NCBI GenBank assembly: GCA_029959865.1
Contig: JASCPE010000005.1
Location: 114,753 to 178,752, forward strand
Reading direction: 5' to 3'
DNA: 64,000 nucleotides
Source of the DNA: Microbacteriaceae bacterium PS02070
GTDB taxonomy: Bacteria > Actinomycetota > Actinomycetes > Actinomycetales > Microbacteriaceae
Part shown: in pieces, positions 50,201 through 56,688 of the stretch
How the letters are laid out: every line of letters begins with the position of its first letter
How positions within the stretch are numbered: the stretch's first letter is position 1
Made by a program: the position numbers and the translations under genes
Notes under the pieces: model-generated
What the model was told of the DNA's origin: nothing
The model's input: the letters and a program-made list of their open reading frames with translations, nothing else
Database searches by the model: none

Positions 50201-50798
50201 CGACCGCTCCGTCTCCGGCGGTCGTGCCGGTGCGGGTCGCGGCGACCTCGCGCTCCATCAGATCGAGCACATCGCCGATCGCCTCGTGGTGGGCTTGGGC
50301 GATGAGCGCCTGCGTACCGGCATCAGAGATACCCCACAGAACCGAGACAGACTTCGGCACCGAGAACGTGCAGTCGAACCCAGCCACCGGCCGGCGGACA
50401 CGGCGGCTGCCTTCCTCGGTCTCGATCTCGGCGATCGCTGCATCCCGCGTCCCGAAATCCCACTCCTCTGGCAACGCATCGACTCGCGCCCTCACCCGCT
50501 CAGCCAGCGGCCGATAGGCCGGGAACGCCCGCCCCAACGGGTCTCCCGTCAGCGGGTCACGGCCCATCCCGATCAGCAGCTGCAACTGCGCCTCGGAGAC
50601 CTGATCACCCGTCGCGAGCTGCCCGTCGCCCACGCCGGCGAGCCCGGACCCCAGCCATTGACCCGGCGGAGTTCCCTCCTCCGTGTAGTACCTCGTCAAC
50701 GGGGTCGACAGGCTCCGGTCACCATCGGCAGCCGCGATCGTGCGCAGCAGGTACCTATACCCGTCGCCCGCACTCATCACCCGCATCGAGACCGTCAC
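47250..50798 (-). CDS. MobF-family conjugative relaxase-helicase
   Basis: A 1182-residue TrwC/TraA-type relaxase that nicks oriT and unwinds the transferred strand. The relaxase domain (1-300) opens MRVMSAGDGYRYLLRTIA, with catalytic Tyr candidates in LTRYYTEEG and the metal HUH-type cluster in DPQLHTHVVVSNKVQ. The helicase domain has Walker A VGPAGAGKTTAM, Walker B LVIIDEASLAGT and late motif YAVTAHRAQGLTVDTAHV. I choose GTG 50798 (VTVSMRVMSAGDG) because the family starts there; the frame extends further without likeness. The last 150 residues are helical. Confidence 0.92.
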   Translation of the reverse strand: MTVSMRVMSAGDGYRYLLRTIAAADGDRSLSTPLTRYYTEEGTPPGQWLGSGLAGVGDGQLATGDQVSEAQLQLLIGMGRDPLTGDPLGRAFPAYRPLAERVRARVDALPEEWDFGTRDAAIAEIETEEGSRRVRRPVAGFDCTFSVPKSVSVLWGISDAGTQALIAQAHHEAIGDVLDLMEREVAATRTGTTAGDGAVAQVDVKGLLATGFDHYDSRGGDPQLHTHVVVSNKVQTVLDDRWRSLDGRPMHAAVVALSEHYNAILADRLTRSFGIEWEARDRGRDRNPAWEIAGVPESLIEAFSTRSRDIDAETDRLIEAFVSEYGRRPSAKTIVKLRAQATLATRPEKEVRSLADLTADWRTRATGLLGTDATEWSRTVTDNPAAMLLRADDIPLDTVAELAGEVVATVSEKRATWRRWNLHAEASRQTMGWRFASPEDREAIVAMIADAAEQGSLRLTPPELATSPVAFQRDDGSSVFRPRHSTVYSSTQLLEAEDRLLARTRDRSAPTVPLATVEKTIAKPDAYGRRLGPDQAAALEQIAVSGRMLDLLVGPAGAGKTTAMSALRRAWEAEHGTGSVIGLAPSAVAAQALADDLGIATENTAKWWQNHLMHGTTFDAGHLVIIDEASLAGTLSLDRLTHVAERAGAKVLLVGDYAQLQSVDAGGAYGLLVHERDDAPELVDIHRFTHEWEKTASLDLRHGHTDVIDTYLDHGRVTGGDSEPMIDAAYAAWRADRDQGLSSLLIAETREDVTSLNARARADLILDGTISPSREVTLTDGTSAGVGDLIITRRNDRRLRNGKDWVRNGARWKVTDVREDGSVTIRQPGKRAGGSIVLPASYVAEHVDLGYAVTAHRAQGLTVDTAHVLVEPATTRENFYVAMTRGAQSNQAYVILDRADDDHTEPHPSDNPDASSRSVLYGVVQHSGAELSAHETITAEQDHWGSIAQLAAEYETVAAAAQKDRWAALIRDSGLDDEQADSVLVSDAFGALTAELRRAEANHHDIDRLFPRLVAARGFDDAEDIAKVLHYRLARATAQTAGSARARVAPRLIAGLIARADGPMTDQMRQALDERHRLIEQRASAVLDTALTDKQPWTRKLGPTPDEEKAARRWRSSARVVAAYRDRYQITDTSPLGPPAQNDAQKVDRARAETALRRLTAKPGRPEQDRAVAQRQGRDLGL

Positions 50799-50826
50799 GC
50801 CGACCAGGTGAACCAGGCACTCCGCA

Positions 50827-50859
50827 CGACCTCGCCGCCGACTGTCGCTGGCGAGGTCG
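50827..50859. other. Inverted repeat upstream of relaxase, candidate oriT
   Basis: CGACCTCGCC (50827-50836) and GGCGAGGTCG (50850-50859) are perfect 10-bp arms around 13 bases, 29 bp upstream of the relaxase start. MobF oriT regions typically carry such a repeat next to nic. It could equally be a repressor site or mRNA hairpin. Confidence 0.4.
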
Positions 50860-51053
50860 CCACCCCAACATGCGAGATGGCCATCGACACGGCTGTCTCG
50901 TGAGCGGTGAAGTGACGTGCATGTTGGTGGACGTGTTGCAGGTGACAGGGCTCCTTCGCGCTCTGGTGGTCGAGACGCCGATCGCGGGCGACGACGGTGC
51001 AACACGGTTCCCGCTGGGAGGTTTCGGCATCGAGTGGTCGGGAAGCAACCTGA

Positions 51054-51260
51054 TTGCATTCCGCGCCCGCCATCGAGGCCGTAGTCCGCAACCCCATCGA
51101 CGCGCAACTGGCCTCGCGGCTCGACGCCGGTGAGACCGTCCTGGTTGCAGGGCTCCTGCGACTGCTCAAAGCCAACGACACCGCATCGCGTCTCGACAGC
51201 GGTCTGGTCCTCGCACACGTCGAAATGGATGTACGGATCATCGGGGCGCCACTGCGATGA
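51054..51260 (+). CDS. Hypothetical protein of mobile element
   Basis: A 68-residue reading frame (AIEAVVRNPIDAQLASRLDA, then LVAGLLRLLKANDTASRL) with no recognised family. It overlaps the next frame as ATGA, which suggests real translation. The frame directly upstream (from about 50918, MLVDVLQVTGLLRALV) could be its true N-terminal part with a shift near 51055. The start is uncertain. Confidence 0.4.
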   Translation: MHSAPAIEAVVRNPIDAQLASRLDAGETVLVAGLLRLLKANDTASRLDSGLVLAHVEMDVRIIGAPLR

Positions 51261-51562
51261 AGAAGGTCGACGATCACGAGCGGTGGTCACCTCGCGGTCC
51301 CGGCGACGAGGTGCTACTGGATGCCGAGTACCACGTCGATGACGACATCGGCCGACCAGCGGTACTGCGTCTGATCCCGCCATGGCCAGGCAGGGAGCAG
51401 GCTCATCTGTACGTTGAGGCCGAGACGGCTACCGGGGAAGTCTCCTTACTCATCGCCTGCTCCCCTGTCAGAGCTCGCGCTGTGGTGTGCCAGCACTACA
51501 GCAGCCAGGTTCATCGCCACCGGCGGCACCGACGACTTCACCGCCACCCTCGACGACCTCTG
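51257..51562 (+). pseudogene. Hypothetical protein, apparently frameshifted near its end
   Basis: ATG 51257 opens MKKVDDHERWSPRGPGDEVL and stays protein-like to about 51480. A different frame then gives TAARFIATGGTDDFTATLDD and a stop at 51562, which looks like the natural C-terminus, while the first frame turns into His/Arg-rich noise. I infer a one- or two-base indel around 51475-51495. The original product would have about 100 residues. The family is unknown. Confidence 0.5.
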
Positions 51563-51782
51563 AACCGAAGTAGCGATAGCACTTTCGGAAGGTCAGCTTT
51601 GCATGCGGCTGGGCGTTCCCCCGCGATCTGCAAGAGGTGTGATCGCTCGGAACGGGAGCTTGGAACGATGAGCGACGACAGGCTCAAGTGGTGCCTCTCG
51701 ACGGTCGGCAGACAGTTCAGGTGAACAGACGATGAGGGTGCTGATAGCTGGCCTTCTGATGGGTGAGGGCGAGCGAGCACCT

Positions 51783-51797
51783 GGCAGGTGACCTGCC
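51783..51797. promoter_or_regulatory. Palindrome upstream of cytosine methyltransferase
   Basis: GGCAGGT-G-ACCTGCC is a perfect 15-bp palindrome 57 bp before the methyltransferase ATG. It may be an operator for the methyltransferase or a local repressor. The rest of 51563-51854 shows only an 18-codon frame (51668-51724) that I cannot support as a gene. Confidence 0.45.
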
Positions 51798-51854
51798 TGA
51801 CGAAGGACCCAGAACGGGGTTCGGAATCGGGCTCACCGACCCGCCGGAGCGCTC

Positions 51855-52967
51855 ATGCACGACACACCTTCCAGCGATGATCGCCCGCCACGGATCGGGT
51901 CGCTGTTCAGCGGATATGGCGGCCTCGACCTCGCCGTCGAACACGCTACCGGCGGCCAAACGATCTGGTTCTCCGAGGTAGACACTCCTGTCGCTCGCGT
52001 CTTCACTCATCACTGGCCGGAAGCTCCCAATCTCGGTGACATTGCGGCCGTGGACTGGACCGCCGTTCCTGCAGTCGACGTGCTGATCGGAGGGTTCCCC
52101 TGTCAGGACGTCTCGACCGTCGGCAAGGGCGCGGGCCTCGCGCCCGGTACCCGCTCTGGTCTCTGGTCGTACATGGTCTCGGCCATCGAGGCGCTGCAAC
52201 CCCGGCTCGTAGTAATCGAGAACGTGCGTGGCCTGCTCTCCGCAACCGCAACCAGACCCCAGAGACAAGGAGCAACCCGTGCCCGCAATCACGATGATGC
52301 AACCTCCGCACACGCAACCCCTCGCGACGTGGAACCCCGACCTCGGGTGCTGGGAGACGAGCCAGCTCGACCTCTTCGGGCACTCGGAGCCGTACTCGGC
52401 GATCTGGCCGACCTCCGGTATGACGCGCAATGGATCGGCCTACCCGAATCCCTGGCCGGCGCACCACACCACAGGTTCCGAGTCTTCATCACCGCACACC
52501 CCCAGAACCTTGTTTCGCACTCCGCTGGCTTCGGACTACTCCCGAGGCGGGGAAACGCTGGATCAAGTACGAGCCCGGCGGGGAACGATCGCCCTGTCTC
52601 ACCAGGTCATCGACTTCGCCCTGCACGGACCGGATGGCTCACCGACCAACAGGAACGACTCGGAGACACTGTTCAACCTGATCGAGACCGTGTTCGCCGA
52701 TGGGGACGTTACGCCGAGGCCATCGCACGATGGGAGCACATCACCGGACACGCCGCCCCTGCCCCCGCAGTTCTGAACGAGGACAGAGGGCCACGTCCGT
52801 CGCCGAAGTTCGTGGAATGGCTTATGGGTCTGCCAGCCGGATGGATCACCGATCCGATGGGTGAACTGACTGCAAATCAGCAGAAGACCGCCTTGGGTAA
52901 CGGGGTCCTGCCACTTCAAGCGCTCGTTGCACTGCGCAGTCTTGCATTACGTATGCAACCACGCTGA
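51855..52967 (+). CDS. DNA (cytosine-5) methyltransferase
   Basis: A 370-residue C5-methyltransferase. Motif I is IGSLFSGYGGLDLAVE, the catalytic motif IV GGFPCQDVSTVGKG, motif VI VVIENVRGLL, motif VIII AGAPHHRFRVFI, and motifs IX/X include PSPKFVEWLMGLPAGW and LGNGVLPLQAL. All essential motifs are present. The stretch between VI and VIII and the target-recognition part (residues about 125-305) is overprinted by a second gene in another frame, which explains its odd Arg/Pro/Ala composition. No endonuclease gene is recognisable alongside. Confidence 0.92.
   Translation: MHDTPSSDDRPPRIGSLFSGYGGLDLAVEHATGGQTIWFSEVDTPVARVFTHHWPEAPNLGDIAAVDWTAVPAVDVLIGGFPCQDVSTVGKGAGLAPGTRSGLWSYMVSAIEALQPRLVVIENVRGLLSATATRPQRQGATRARNHDDATSAHATPRDVEPRPRVLGDEPARPLRALGAVLGDLADLRYDAQWIGLPESLAGAPHHRFRVFITAHPQNLVSHSAGFGLLPRRGNAGSSTSPAGNDRPVSPGHRLRPARTGWLTDQQERLGDTVQPDRDRVRRWGRYAEAIARWEHITGHAAPAPAVLNEDRGPRPSPKFVEWLMGLPAGWITDPMGELTANQQKTALGNGVLPLQALVALRSLALRMQPR
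52279..52776 (+). CDS. Overprinted gene inside the cytosine methyltransferase
   Basis: A 165-residue protein encoded entirely within the methyltransferase gene, in another forward frame. GTG 52279 has AAGGAG at 52267-52272, an ideal Shine-Dalgarno with 6-base spacing. The protein starts VPAITMMQPPHTQPLATWNP and carries WETSQLDLFGHSEPYSAIWP and SGMTRNGSAYP, a Trp/Ser/Gly pattern I associate with small proteins encoded beside phage and ICE methyltransferases. Composition is normal for a protein rather than a shadow frame. Function unknown; possibly a partner or modulator of the methyltransferase. Confidence 0.65.
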   Translation: MPAITMMQPPHTQPLATWNPDLGCWETSQLDLFGHSEPYSAIWPTSGMTRNGSAYPNPWPAHHTTGSESSSPHTPRTLFRTPLASDYSRGGETLDQVRARRGTIALSHQVIDFALHGPDGSPTNRNDSETLFNLIETVFADGDVTPRPSHDGSTSPDTPPLPPQF

Positions 52968-53032
52968 GTCGGGCGACCATCAACTGCCGCGCAACGGTCG
53001 GCGGAGTTCGGGAACAGTTCGACGGCCGAGCC

Positions 53033-53356
53033 TCAGATAATGCCTTCGAGGCGTTGCTCGATCTGCGGCTTCGGCATCGCCCCGATGATCTCGCGCACGA
53101 TCTCACCCTTGTCGAAGACCTTCATCGCAGGGATCGAACTGATGTTGTAGCGCGAGGCGATGTCGGGATTCTCGTCGACATTGAGCTTGGCGATGAGGAG
53201 CTTTCCATCCTGCTCGGCCGAAATCTGGTCCAGGACCGGCGCGATCGCACGGCACGGGCCGCACCAGGCTGCCCAGAAGTCCACGAGAACGGGAACCTCG
53301 CTCTGGAGCACAACCTCATCGAAGGTCTGGGTGTCGACGGTGATGACTTCGCTCAT
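53033..53356 (-). CDS. trxA: Thioredoxin
   Basis: A 107-residue thioredoxin reducing protein disulfides in the cytoplasm. The active site is FWAAWCGPCRAIAPVL, cis-Pro lies in ISSIPAMKVF, and the fold is complete. ATG 53356 precedes MSEVITVD. A TACCC/GGGTA palindrome lies 63 bp upstream, so this copy is probably metal-induced as part of the resistance island. Confidence 0.95.
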   Translation of the reverse strand: MSEVITVDTQTFDEVVLQSEVPVLVDFWAAWCGPCRAIAPVLDQISAEQDGKLLIAKLNVDENPDIASRYNISSIPAMKVFDKGEIVREIIGAMPKPQIEQRLEGII

Positions 53357-53418
53357 GGGACTGCTTTCCTTCCTGTTACACGTCGCGTGCGATAGACCGC
53401 ACGCACACCACAACGCCC

Positions 53419-53433
53419 TACCCTGTGGGGGTA
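53419..53433. promoter_or_regulatory. CsoR-type operator upstream of thioredoxin
   Basis: TACCC-TGTGG-GGGTA is a 15-bp dyad of the same size and arm sequence as the sites at 54109, 56667 and 60697. It lies between the cueP-like stop and the thioredoxin start on the minus strand, so it should control trxA. Confidence 0.65.
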
Positions 53434-53450
53434 TTCCCGTGGTGCTGGTT

Positions 53451-54065
53451 TCAGACCAGTCGCATCGTGGTCAGGCAGCTTTGCGCATCGTCGCCAACGG
53501 TCGAAAGTTCGGAGGTGGCGGTCTGGCCGTCGTGGGTGATCGAGATCGATGTCTCGATGCCTCGGGGCAGCCAGATCCCGACGAAGCCGTTGTCGAGGGT
53601 TCTCAACTCCTCGTCAACGATCGTCTCGCCGGTCGTCGCATCCGTCACCGTTACGGCCACGTCTGCGTTGCGCAGCTCACCCAGGCATCCGGTCGGGCTG
53701 TGGTAGTAGCAATCATGGGTCTGCGACCGATACGGGGCGACGGATACGTAGATCTCGTCACTGGGCAACCGCACCTCTGCCGTGCGTTCGTGCTGATCGG
53801 TGAGCGTGACCGTCTCCGCAGTGATCGACGTGGTCAAGGTCTCCGTGCGATCGTCCAGCGGGATCGCATCGAGCGTTTCGATCAGCTCCCGCACGTCGAG
53901 GCCGTCGAGGCCATTCTCGGCAAGGATCTCGGCTCCGCTGGCCGAGGTGACTGAGGGTGAGTCGTTGGCGGCCGTGCATCCGGTGAGCAGGAAAGCGCCG
54001 ACCACGACGGTGATTGCAGCGGTTTTCTTCCCGCCGTACTTCGGGAATGACCTGAGGTTCTTCAT
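53451..54065 (-). CDS. CueP-like metal-binding lipoprotein
   Basis: A 204-residue lipoprotein. Lipobox LLTGC lies near residue 30. The mature part resembles CueP, the periplasmic copper protein first known from Salmonella: SQTHDCYYHSPTGCLGEL carries the first cysteine pair and histidines, and DDAQSCLTTMRLV the third, giving three Cys in the mature domain. It would bind copper outside the membrane. A perfect CsoR-like operator stands at 54109-54123, 44 bp upstream of the ATG. Confidence 0.85.
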   Translation of the reverse strand: MKNLRSFPKYGGKKTAAITVVVGAFLLTGCTAANDSPSVTSASGAEILAENGLDGLDVRELIETLDAIPLDDRTETLTTSITAETVTLTDQHERTAEVRLPSDEIYVSVAPYRSQTHDCYYHSPTGCLGELRNADVAVTVTDATTGETIVDEELRTLDNGFVGIWLPRGIETSISITHDGQTATSELSTVGDDAQSCLTTMRLV

Positions 54066-54108
54066 GGGATTCCTTGTCGTGTCTGCCCGCGGTGCCAATT
54101 GGCCATAG

Positions 54109-54123
54109 TACCCCATAGGGGTA
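54109..54123. promoter_or_regulatory. CsoR-type operator upstream of cueP-like gene
   Basis: TACCCC-ATA-GGGGTA is a perfect 15-bp palindrome. It is identical, in reverse orientation, to the site at 56667-56681. Such GC-box palindromes flanked by TA are typical CsoR targets. Confidence 0.8.
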
Positions 54124-54145
54124 GTGCCTACCTGCGTGATGCGGA

Positions 54146-54182
54146 AGCGCCCCCGCCCGGTACGAGCCCGGGAGGGGGCGCT
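54146..54182 (-). terminator. GC-rich hairpin terminator of the CDF gene
   Basis: AGCGCCCCC (54146-54154) and GGGGGCGCT (54174-54182) pair. An inner CCCGG/CCCGG stem lies around TACGAG. It sits 4 bp after the CDF stop on the minus strand. There is no T-tract. Confidence 0.75.
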
Positions 54183-54186
54183 GCGT

Positions 54187-55128
54187 TCAGTCGTGCTTGC
54201 TGACTTCCGGTTCATGTTCGGCAATGTGCTCGGTCTCGATCTGGAAGGTCGAGTGATGGACGGAGACCTCGAAGTGTCCTGCGACGCAGTCTTTGATCTC
54301 TTGGAGCGTCTGGGCGGCATGACCGTCGGTGAAGCACTCGTCGTCGACGACGACGTGGGCGGTCAGGGTCGGTAGGCCGGTCGCCACAGTGGAGGCGTGC
54401 AGATCGTGGACATCCTGGACGTGGTTGAGTTCGAGGATGTGTGAGCGGACTTTGTCGAGGTCGAGGCCCTTAGGAGTGAACTCCATGAGGACGCTGGTGG
54501 TCTCGCGCATCAGCTTGAACGCGCGAGGCACGATCAGTGTGGCGATGAGCAGTCCGGCGATGGCATCGGCCTGCATGAACCCGGTCGTGGCGATGACGAT
54601 CGCCGCGATGATCACTCCGAGCGAGCCGAGAGCGTCGTTGAGGACTTCGAGGAACGCGGCGCGCATGTTGAAGTTCGAACCGCGGCTGGAGGCGAGGATG
54701 GTGATGGCGATGATGTTCGCGACCAGGCCGATGATGCCGAAGATCAGCAGTTCGCTTGCGGGCACCTCCGGCGGCTCGAACAGTCGCCGGATGCCTTCGA
54801 TGGCGGCGTACGTGCCCACCACCAGCAGCAGTGCCGACTGTCCGAGGGCTGCGATCACCTCGATACGCCGGAACCCCCAGGTGCGCTTGGAGTTGGCGGG
54901 CTTGAGCATCAGCGTCGCGGCGATCAGTGCGACCAGCAGGCCGGAGGCATCGGTGATGGCGTGGGCGGTGTCGGTCAGCAGCGCGAGGCTGCCGGTGATG
55001 ACCGAGCCGATGGCCTGGGCGACGACGATCGTCGCGGTGATCGAGAATGCGATCCAGAGTTTCTTGCGGAAATCTCCGGGGTGCCCGGTCTCGCTAGCGG
55101 CGGGGCCGTGATTGTGTCCTGCGCCCAT
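54187..55128 (-). CDS. Cation diffusion facilitator metal exporter
   Basis: A 313-residue CDF antiporter with six helices: residues about 25-50 onward and a C-terminal cytoplasmic domain from about residue 215. The metal site shows as DTAHAITDASG in helix 2 and EVLNDALGS in helix 5. His clusters at the N-terminus (GHNHG) and at the end (HHSTFQIETEHIAEHEPEVSKHD) could feed metal. Zn, Cd or Co are the likely substrates. ATG 55128 lies 2 bp after the ArsR stop, so it is repressed with it. Confidence 0.92.
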   Translation of the reverse strand: MGAGHNHGPAASETGHPGDFRKKLWIAFSITATIVVAQAIGSVITGSLALLTDTAHAITDASGLLVALIAATLMLKPANSKRTWGFRRIEVIAALGQSALLLVVGTYAAIEGIRRLFEPPEVPASELLIFGIIGLVANIIAITILASSRGSNFNMRAAFLEVLNDALGSLGVIIAAIVIATTGFMQADAIAGLLIATLIVPRAFKLMRETTSVLMEFTPKGLDLDKVRSHILELNHVQDVHDLHASTVATGLPTLTAHVVVDDECFTDGHAAQTLQEIKDCVAGHFEVSVHHSTFQIETEHIAEHEPEVSKHD

Positions 55129-55130
55129 GT

Positions 55131-55520
55131 CTACTTCTTCTCCGTATCTGTCGCGTGGTGGATATGTGGGAGTCGCAGGTGCGTGCAGAGCAGGGCCTGC
55201 GTGCCGGTGGCATCGAGGAGGGATTCGGCAGCGGCGATGAGGGTACGCAGGAGCTCGGGCTGTGTCAGCGAGTACCAGGTGGAGCGCCCTTCCGGGCGCA
55301 TCGTCGCCAGGCCGCACTCGACCAGGAAGCCGACATGTTTGCTCACCGTGGACTGGGCCAGGCCCATGTGCTCGACCAGATCGCGGACCCGGTGCTCACC
55401 CGAGGCGAGGTGCTGCACGATCGCCAACCTCGTCGGTTCCGCAAATGCCTGGAACAGGTGGGCGTACGCTGCCGTCGCCACCTCGTCGAGGGTTGCCCCC
55501 TCCTGTTGAATCATCGTCAT
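55131..55520 (-). CDS. ArsR/SmtB-family metal-responsive repressor
   Basis: A 129-residue winged helix: RVRDLVEHMGLAQSTVSKHVGFLVE is the recognition region. Potential metal ligands are the C-terminal Cys and His cluster (LLCTHLRLPHIHH), recalling the CmtR/KmtR arrangement rather than the ELCVCDL ArsR type. It leads the CDF exporter gene and probably senses Zn, Cd or Co. Little space is left for a Shine-Dalgarno, so translation may be leaderless from 55520 or 55514. Confidence 0.9.
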   Translation of the reverse strand: MTMIQQEGATLDEVATAAYAHLFQAFAEPTRLAIVQHLASGEHRVRDLVEHMGLAQSTVSKHVGFLVECGLATMRPEGRSTWYSLTQPELLRTLIAAAESLLDATGTQALLCTHLRLPHIHHATDTEKK

Positions 55521-55529
55521 ATGACGATC

Positions 55530-55549
55530 ATATCGCTCTAGGGCGATAT
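55530..55549. promoter_or_regulatory. ArsR-type operator
   Basis: ATATCGC and GCGATAT form perfect 7-bp arms around TCTAGG, 10 bp upstream of the ArsR start. The adjacent tcatcgtcatatgacgatca is also nearly palindromic. Such AT-flanked dyads are typical of ArsR/SmtB autoregulation. Confidence 0.8.
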
Positions 55550-55660
55550 TGTCGAGTGTGATCTGTCGCTCGACGCGGAATGAAGCTCAGAGGTCCCGGC
55601 GCGCCCGAGGGTGGACTACCGGCCTCCTGCGACGCGTGTCCTATTGGACTCAGCGGAAAG

Positions 55661-55734
55661 TGGAGGTGCCTACGGGACTCGAACCCGTGTAAACGGTTTT
55701 GCAGACCGCTGCCTATCCTCTCGGCCAAGGCACC
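55661..55734 (-). tRNA. tRNA-Cys (anticodon GCA)
   Basis: On the minus strand, GGTGCCT pairs with AGGCACC, followed by T and encoded CCA. The anticodon loop is CTGCAAA (anticodon GCA) and the T-arm GGGTTCGAGTCCC. It stands between the CDF/ArsR unit and the AhpD-like gene. I found no duplicated 3' end elsewhere in the window that would mark it as an attachment site. Confidence 0.95.
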
Positions 55735-55749
55735 AAGTCGCCGGCGAGA

Positions 55750-56268
55750 TCAGTCGCCCGGCGTGAGGCCGGCAACCAGGTTGAAGGCGCCGGTGAGAAT
55801 GTTCAGCGACACGACCCCGACGACATCAGAGATCTCACGGTCGCTGTACCCGTATCCCCGAAGCTCGTCGATCTGCTCGTCGGTGATCGACGCAGGCTCA
55901 CGGTAGACCTGGAGGCCGAGCGCGATCATCGCCGCGACCGGGCCGGTCATCGCCGTACCCTGCTGGGCGAGTGCGATCTCGTCATCGCTGACCCCGAGCG
56001 ATCGTGCCGCGCTGATGTGCGAGGCCAGGCACATTCCGCATCCCTGCTGCGACTGCACGGCGATCGAAACGAGCTCGCTGACCTTGCGGTCGAGCTTGGC
56101 GCGACGCATGGCTTTGCTCAGCTGGAGATAACCGCCGAGCACCGCCGGGGAGTGCGCCATCGTCGAGACCATGTCTCCGACCTCGCCGTGCCGCTCGACG
56201 AGATCGCCGAGCAAGTCTCGTGAGGCCCCCACTGCGGTCTCAGGGGTCAATCGGGAAAAACGGGGCAT
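55750..56268 (-). CDS. Carboxymuconolactone decarboxylase (AhpD-like) family protein
   Basis: A 172-residue helical protein. The AhpD redox motif is GCGMCLASH (CxxC then His) at about residues 75-85, preceded by KVSELVSIAVQSQ. Such proteins act as peroxidase or disulfide-exchange partners, while others are decarboxylases. ATG 56268 follows GAAGGAGGCATC. It lies downstream of an ArsR-family gene and a CsoR-like operator, fitting a redox role under metal stress. Confidence 0.85.
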   Translation of the reverse strand: MPRFSRLTPETAVGASRDLLGDLVERHGEVGDMVSTMAHSPAVLGGYLQLSKAMRRAKLDRKVSELVSIAVQSQQGCGMCLASHISAARSLGVSDDEIALAQQGTAMTGPVAAMIALGLQVYREPASITDEQIDELRGYGYSDREISDVVGVVSLNILTGAFNLVAGLTPGD

Positions 56269-56281
56269 GATGCCTCCTTCG

Positions 56282-56647
56282 TCAGTTCGGTCGCGAGTTC
56301 GAGGTGGGAGAACCCGCACGAATGCGTTCCTGCTGCTGATGCTCGGCATGGAAGATCGCAGCCTCAGCCAGCGCCCCGGCATGCACACCGGTCAATAGGT
56401 AGAAGTCGCCGGACTCGCGTCGCTGCCGACTCACAATCCCGGCCGACTCCAGACGGTCAAGCTCGTGGGAGGTCTGGTCGATGGGAAGGTCGACCATGTC
56501 CGCCAGGTGATTGGCAGAGACCTCGATGTCGCGAATGGCGAGGATCATCTTCACTCGCACCGGATTCGCCAGCAACGCGAAGACTTCGACCGCCGCATCC
56601 AGGTGCGGTGTGTCATACGTGGCGTGCGCGTGTTCAGCCTCTCTCAT
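56282..56647 (-). CDS. ArsR-like winged-helix regulator
   Basis: A 121-residue regulator: FALLANPVRVKMILAIRDIEVSANHLADMVDLPIDQTSHELDRL-type HTH and the wing QRRESGDFYLLTG. Conserved metal-binding cysteines are absent; the His-rich tails (HAHATYDTPH and HAEHQQQ) might bind metal. ATG 56647 is used; GTG 56653 or TTG 56656 are alternatives. It is followed 13 bp later by the AhpD-like gene. Confidence 0.82.
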   Translation of the reverse strand: MREAEHAHATYDTPHLDAAVEVFALLANPVRVKMILAIRDIEVSANHLADMVDLPIDQTSHELDRLESAGIVSRQRRESGDFYLLTGVHAGALAEAAIFHAEHQQQERIRAGSPTSNSRPN

Positions 56648-56666
56648 AGTCACCAATCTTACCCAT

Positions 56667-56681
56667 TACCCCTATGGGGTA
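56667..56681. promoter_or_regulatory. CsoR-type operator upstream of ArsR-like gene
   Basis: TACCCC-TAT-GGGGTA is a perfect 15-bp palindrome 20 bp upstream of the ArsR-like start. It is the exact reverse complement of the site upstream of the cueP-like gene. Confidence 0.8.
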
Positions 56682-56688
56682 TCAAGTA

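Noticed and set aside
50799..51383. N-terminal extension of the relaxase frame
   Set aside because: The extension is Arg/Ser-rich noise, and the family starts at VTVSMRVMSAGDG (50798).
51668..51724. 18-codon frame starting MSDDRLKWCL
   Set aside because: Too short, no clear Shine-Dalgarno and no neighbour evidence.
55661..55734. tRNA-Cys as attachment site of the island
   Set aside because: I found no duplicate of the tRNA 3' end elsewhere in the window, and metal genes lie on both sides.
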